Both the position numbers and the translations under genes were made by a program. DNA of 64,000 nt, taken from contig NZ_CANLFB010000002.1 in the NCBI RefSeq assembly GCF_947489755.1, forward strand, positions 62,001-126,000. The letters run 5' to 3'. The notes below the pieces were generated by a model. It had not been told where the DNA came from. It did no database searches and was given only the letters and a program-made list of their open reading frames with translations. Of this stretch, positions 62,839-64,000 are shown one piece after another. Source of the DNA: an uncultured Psychromonas sp. (GTDB lineage: Bacteria > Pseudomonadota > Gammaproteobacteria > Enterobacterales > Psychromonadaceae). Within the stretch, counting starts at the first letter, position 1. Each line of letters opens with the position of its first letter.

Positions 62839-63277
62839 TCAATCTATTATCGCGATGGCGGTGACAGATATACCGGCAGTATTTGCTATCGAATCTTCTG
62901 CGCATAGCCACCCATGGTCAGAAAAGTTGTTCTTAAGCAATTTTGGTAAGCGTTATATTAACCATGTGTTAATGCTCGATGAAGAAATTGTGGGTTATTT
63001 CATTGCCAGTTATGTTGCTGGTGAAGTGACGTTATTAAATGTTGCTGTTTCTCCTGCTCATCAAGGGCAAGGTATTGGGCGTGCTTTATTATCTTATTTA
63101 AAAACATTGGCGAGCACATTATCGCAAGAAGAAATCTGGCTTGAAGTCAGAGCCTCAAATCAAACAGCAATTAAACTTTATGAAAATTTAGATTTTGTTG
63201 AAGTTGATGTGCGAACTGCCTATTACCCAACACATAATGGTCGTGAAGATGCCCTTATTATGTGTTGTTATTTATAA
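62822..63277 (+). CDS. rimI: Ribosomal protein S18-alanine N-acetyltransferase RimI
   Basis: GNAT acetyltransferase, ~151 aa, that acetylates the N-terminal Ala of ribosomal protein S18. Acetyl-CoA motif: VAVSPAHQGQGIGRALLSYL near residue 68. Also HSHPWSEKLFLSNFG near residue 24, EEIWLEVRASNQTAIKLYENLDF and RTAYYPTHNGREDALIM at the C-terminus. The preferred start is GTG at 62822 with GGAAG at 7 bases, overlapping holD by 17 bp; ATG at 62855 is the shorter option. Confidence 0.92.
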   Translation: MPINSNQSIIAMAVTDIPAVFAIESSAHSHPWSEKLFLSNFGKRYINHVLMLDEEIVGYFIASYVAGEVTLLNVAVSPAHQGQGIGRALLSYLKTLASTLSQEEIWLEVRASNQTAIKLYENLDFVEVDVRTAYYPTHNGREDALIMCCYL

Positions 63278-63340
63278 ACGACTATGCGTGTTATTTATAA
63301 AAAGTATGTGTAACTTATAAACAGCTATGTGCTGTTATTT
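63272..63340 (+). repeat. Degenerate ~22-bp tandem repeat after rimI
   Basis: Three imperfect units of the form TGTTATTTATAAA-N-TATG follow each other around the rimI stop codon, e.g. GTTATTTATAAACGACTATG and GTTATTTATAAAAAGTATG. Slippage could change the rimI 3' end. Confidence 0.5.
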
Positions 63341-63355
63341 AAAATTGGAAATTTC

Positions 63356-64000
63356 ATGATCTCTAAAAATCAGTTAAAACTTATTCACTCATTAGAGCAA
63401 AAAAAACAGCGTAAAAAATCTGGCCTATTTTTAGTACAAGGCGAGAAAAATGTCGGTGAGTTGTTTAATTCTGATTTTGAAATTGTGAATATATTTGCAA
63501 CAACGGAATATATTAATAAATACGCTGCGTCATTAAGTGCTCAACAATTGGTTAGTTTAACTGTTGAAAGTACTGAAGAAGAATTGCAGAAAGCGGGCAC
63601 ATTAAAAACCAATAATAGCGTGATTGCGGTCGTGAAGTGTAAAGCCTATGAAACGCCAACTATTAGCGGTGATGAACTCATTTTGGTGTTAGATCAGGTG
63701 GGTGACCCAGGCAATTTAGGCACTATTATCCGCGTCGCTGATTGGTACGGTATTAAACATATTATTTGTAGTACGGACTGTGCAGACCTTTATAACCCTA
63801 AAGTGATTGCCGCGACAATGGGATCTTTTGTACGTGTACAAGTTAGTCATACAGATTTATGTGAATATTTATCAACACAGGATAAACCTGTCTACGGTGC
63901 TTTTTTAGAAGGTAAAAATCTCCATAAAAGCCAATTACCTAACAGTGCATTTATTGTAATGGGTAGTGAGTCTCATGGCATTTCTGCTGCTGTTAGTGAA
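63356..64000 (+). CDS. TrmH/SpoU-family RNA 2'-O-methyltransferase (partial, cut by right edge)
   Basis: SAM-dependent 2'-O-methyltransferase acting on rRNA or tRNA ribose; 215 residues are visible, the frame runs off the right edge. The N-terminal substrate-binding part (LIHSLEQKKQRKKSGLFLVQ, then GEKNVGEL) precedes the SPOUT domain: motif 1 LDQVGDPGNLGTIIRVADWY with catalytic Arg, and motif 2 FIVMGSESHGIS. Motif 3 would lie beyond the edge. GGAA stands six bases before the ATG. Whether it modifies 23S rRNA like RlmB or another site is open. Confidence 0.88.
   Translation, partial: MISKNQLKLIHSLEQKKQRKKSGLFLVQGEKNVGELFNSDFEIVNIFATTEYINKYAASLSAQQLVSLTVESTEEELQKAGTLKTNNSVIAVVKCKAYETPTISGDELILVLDQVGDPGNLGTIIRVADWYGIKHIICSTDCADLYNPKVIAATMGSFVRVQVSHTDLCEYLSTQDKPVYGAFLEGKNLHKSQLPNSAFIVMGSESHGISAAVSE

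Overview
The window is AT-rich DNA from a marine gammaproteobacterium. The gene content points to a cold-adapted Vibrio/Shewanella/Psychromonas-like lineage: holD-rimI, a CspA protein with a long leader, Lrp, TRAP transporters, a bacterial voltage-gated cation channel and a urt-ure cluster. The genus is inference from gene flavour only. No rRNA, tRNA, CRISPR array, prophage or complete insertion sequence was seen.

Layout. 1-2.6 kb: a Fur-box-controlled ferric-siderophore operon on the minus strand (FhuF-type reductase, ABC ATPase, FecCD permease cut by the left edge). 3.0-3.9 kb: a DMT-family exporter. 4.4-11.7 kb: an AraC-type regulator divergent from an amine or amino-acid catabolic operon (ornithine-cyclodeaminase-family protein, RidA, FAD oxidoreductase, APC permease), then a soluble chemoreceptor and the decayed 3' end of a second APC permease gene. 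11.8-23.3 kb: a probable taurine/hypotaurine module (MocR regulator, TRAP DctPQM, UspA, TauE/SafE exporter, Tpa-type aminotransferase), a divergent SerC-like aminotransferase and an SDR that could be a sulfoacetaldehyde reductase. 23.5-28.6 kb: Lrp, an AcuI/AcuR-like pair with two identical 15-bp operators, and a PAS-GGDEF-EAL protein.

28.6-33.6 kb is the accessory region. A mosaic of GC-richer dispersed repeats surrounds a MazG-like pyrophosphohydrolase, a small membrane protein, a SIR2-like protein and a DUF2971 protein. The last two are separated by a 100-bp imperfect palindrome with the ends and position of an integron attC site, so they look like adjacent integron cassettes; the SIR2 protein is a candidate NAD-dependent defence effector.

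33.6-49.5 kb is a urea system: a LuxR-type response regulator and a hybrid histidine kinase fused to an NCS1-type transporter, divergent from urtABCDE-ureDABCEFG and a 60-aa putative exported protein. Together these would sense, import and hydrolyse urea. 49.7-56.4 kb holds a DUF2007-like gene with an unclear start, cspA, an intergenic stretch with repeats, an orphan FetB-like permease, a dCMP-deaminase-family protein, a YeiH transporter, the cation channel and small proteins. 56.6-62.0 kb is a peptide-type ABC transporter operon. 62.4-64.0 kb has holD, rimI and a SpoU-type rRNA methyltransferase cut by the right edge.

A ~190-225 bp MITE-like repeat occurs four times (4.05, 17.6, 20.5 and 51.1 kb), each with terminal inverted repeats and an apparent 6-bp target duplication of the form TANNTA.
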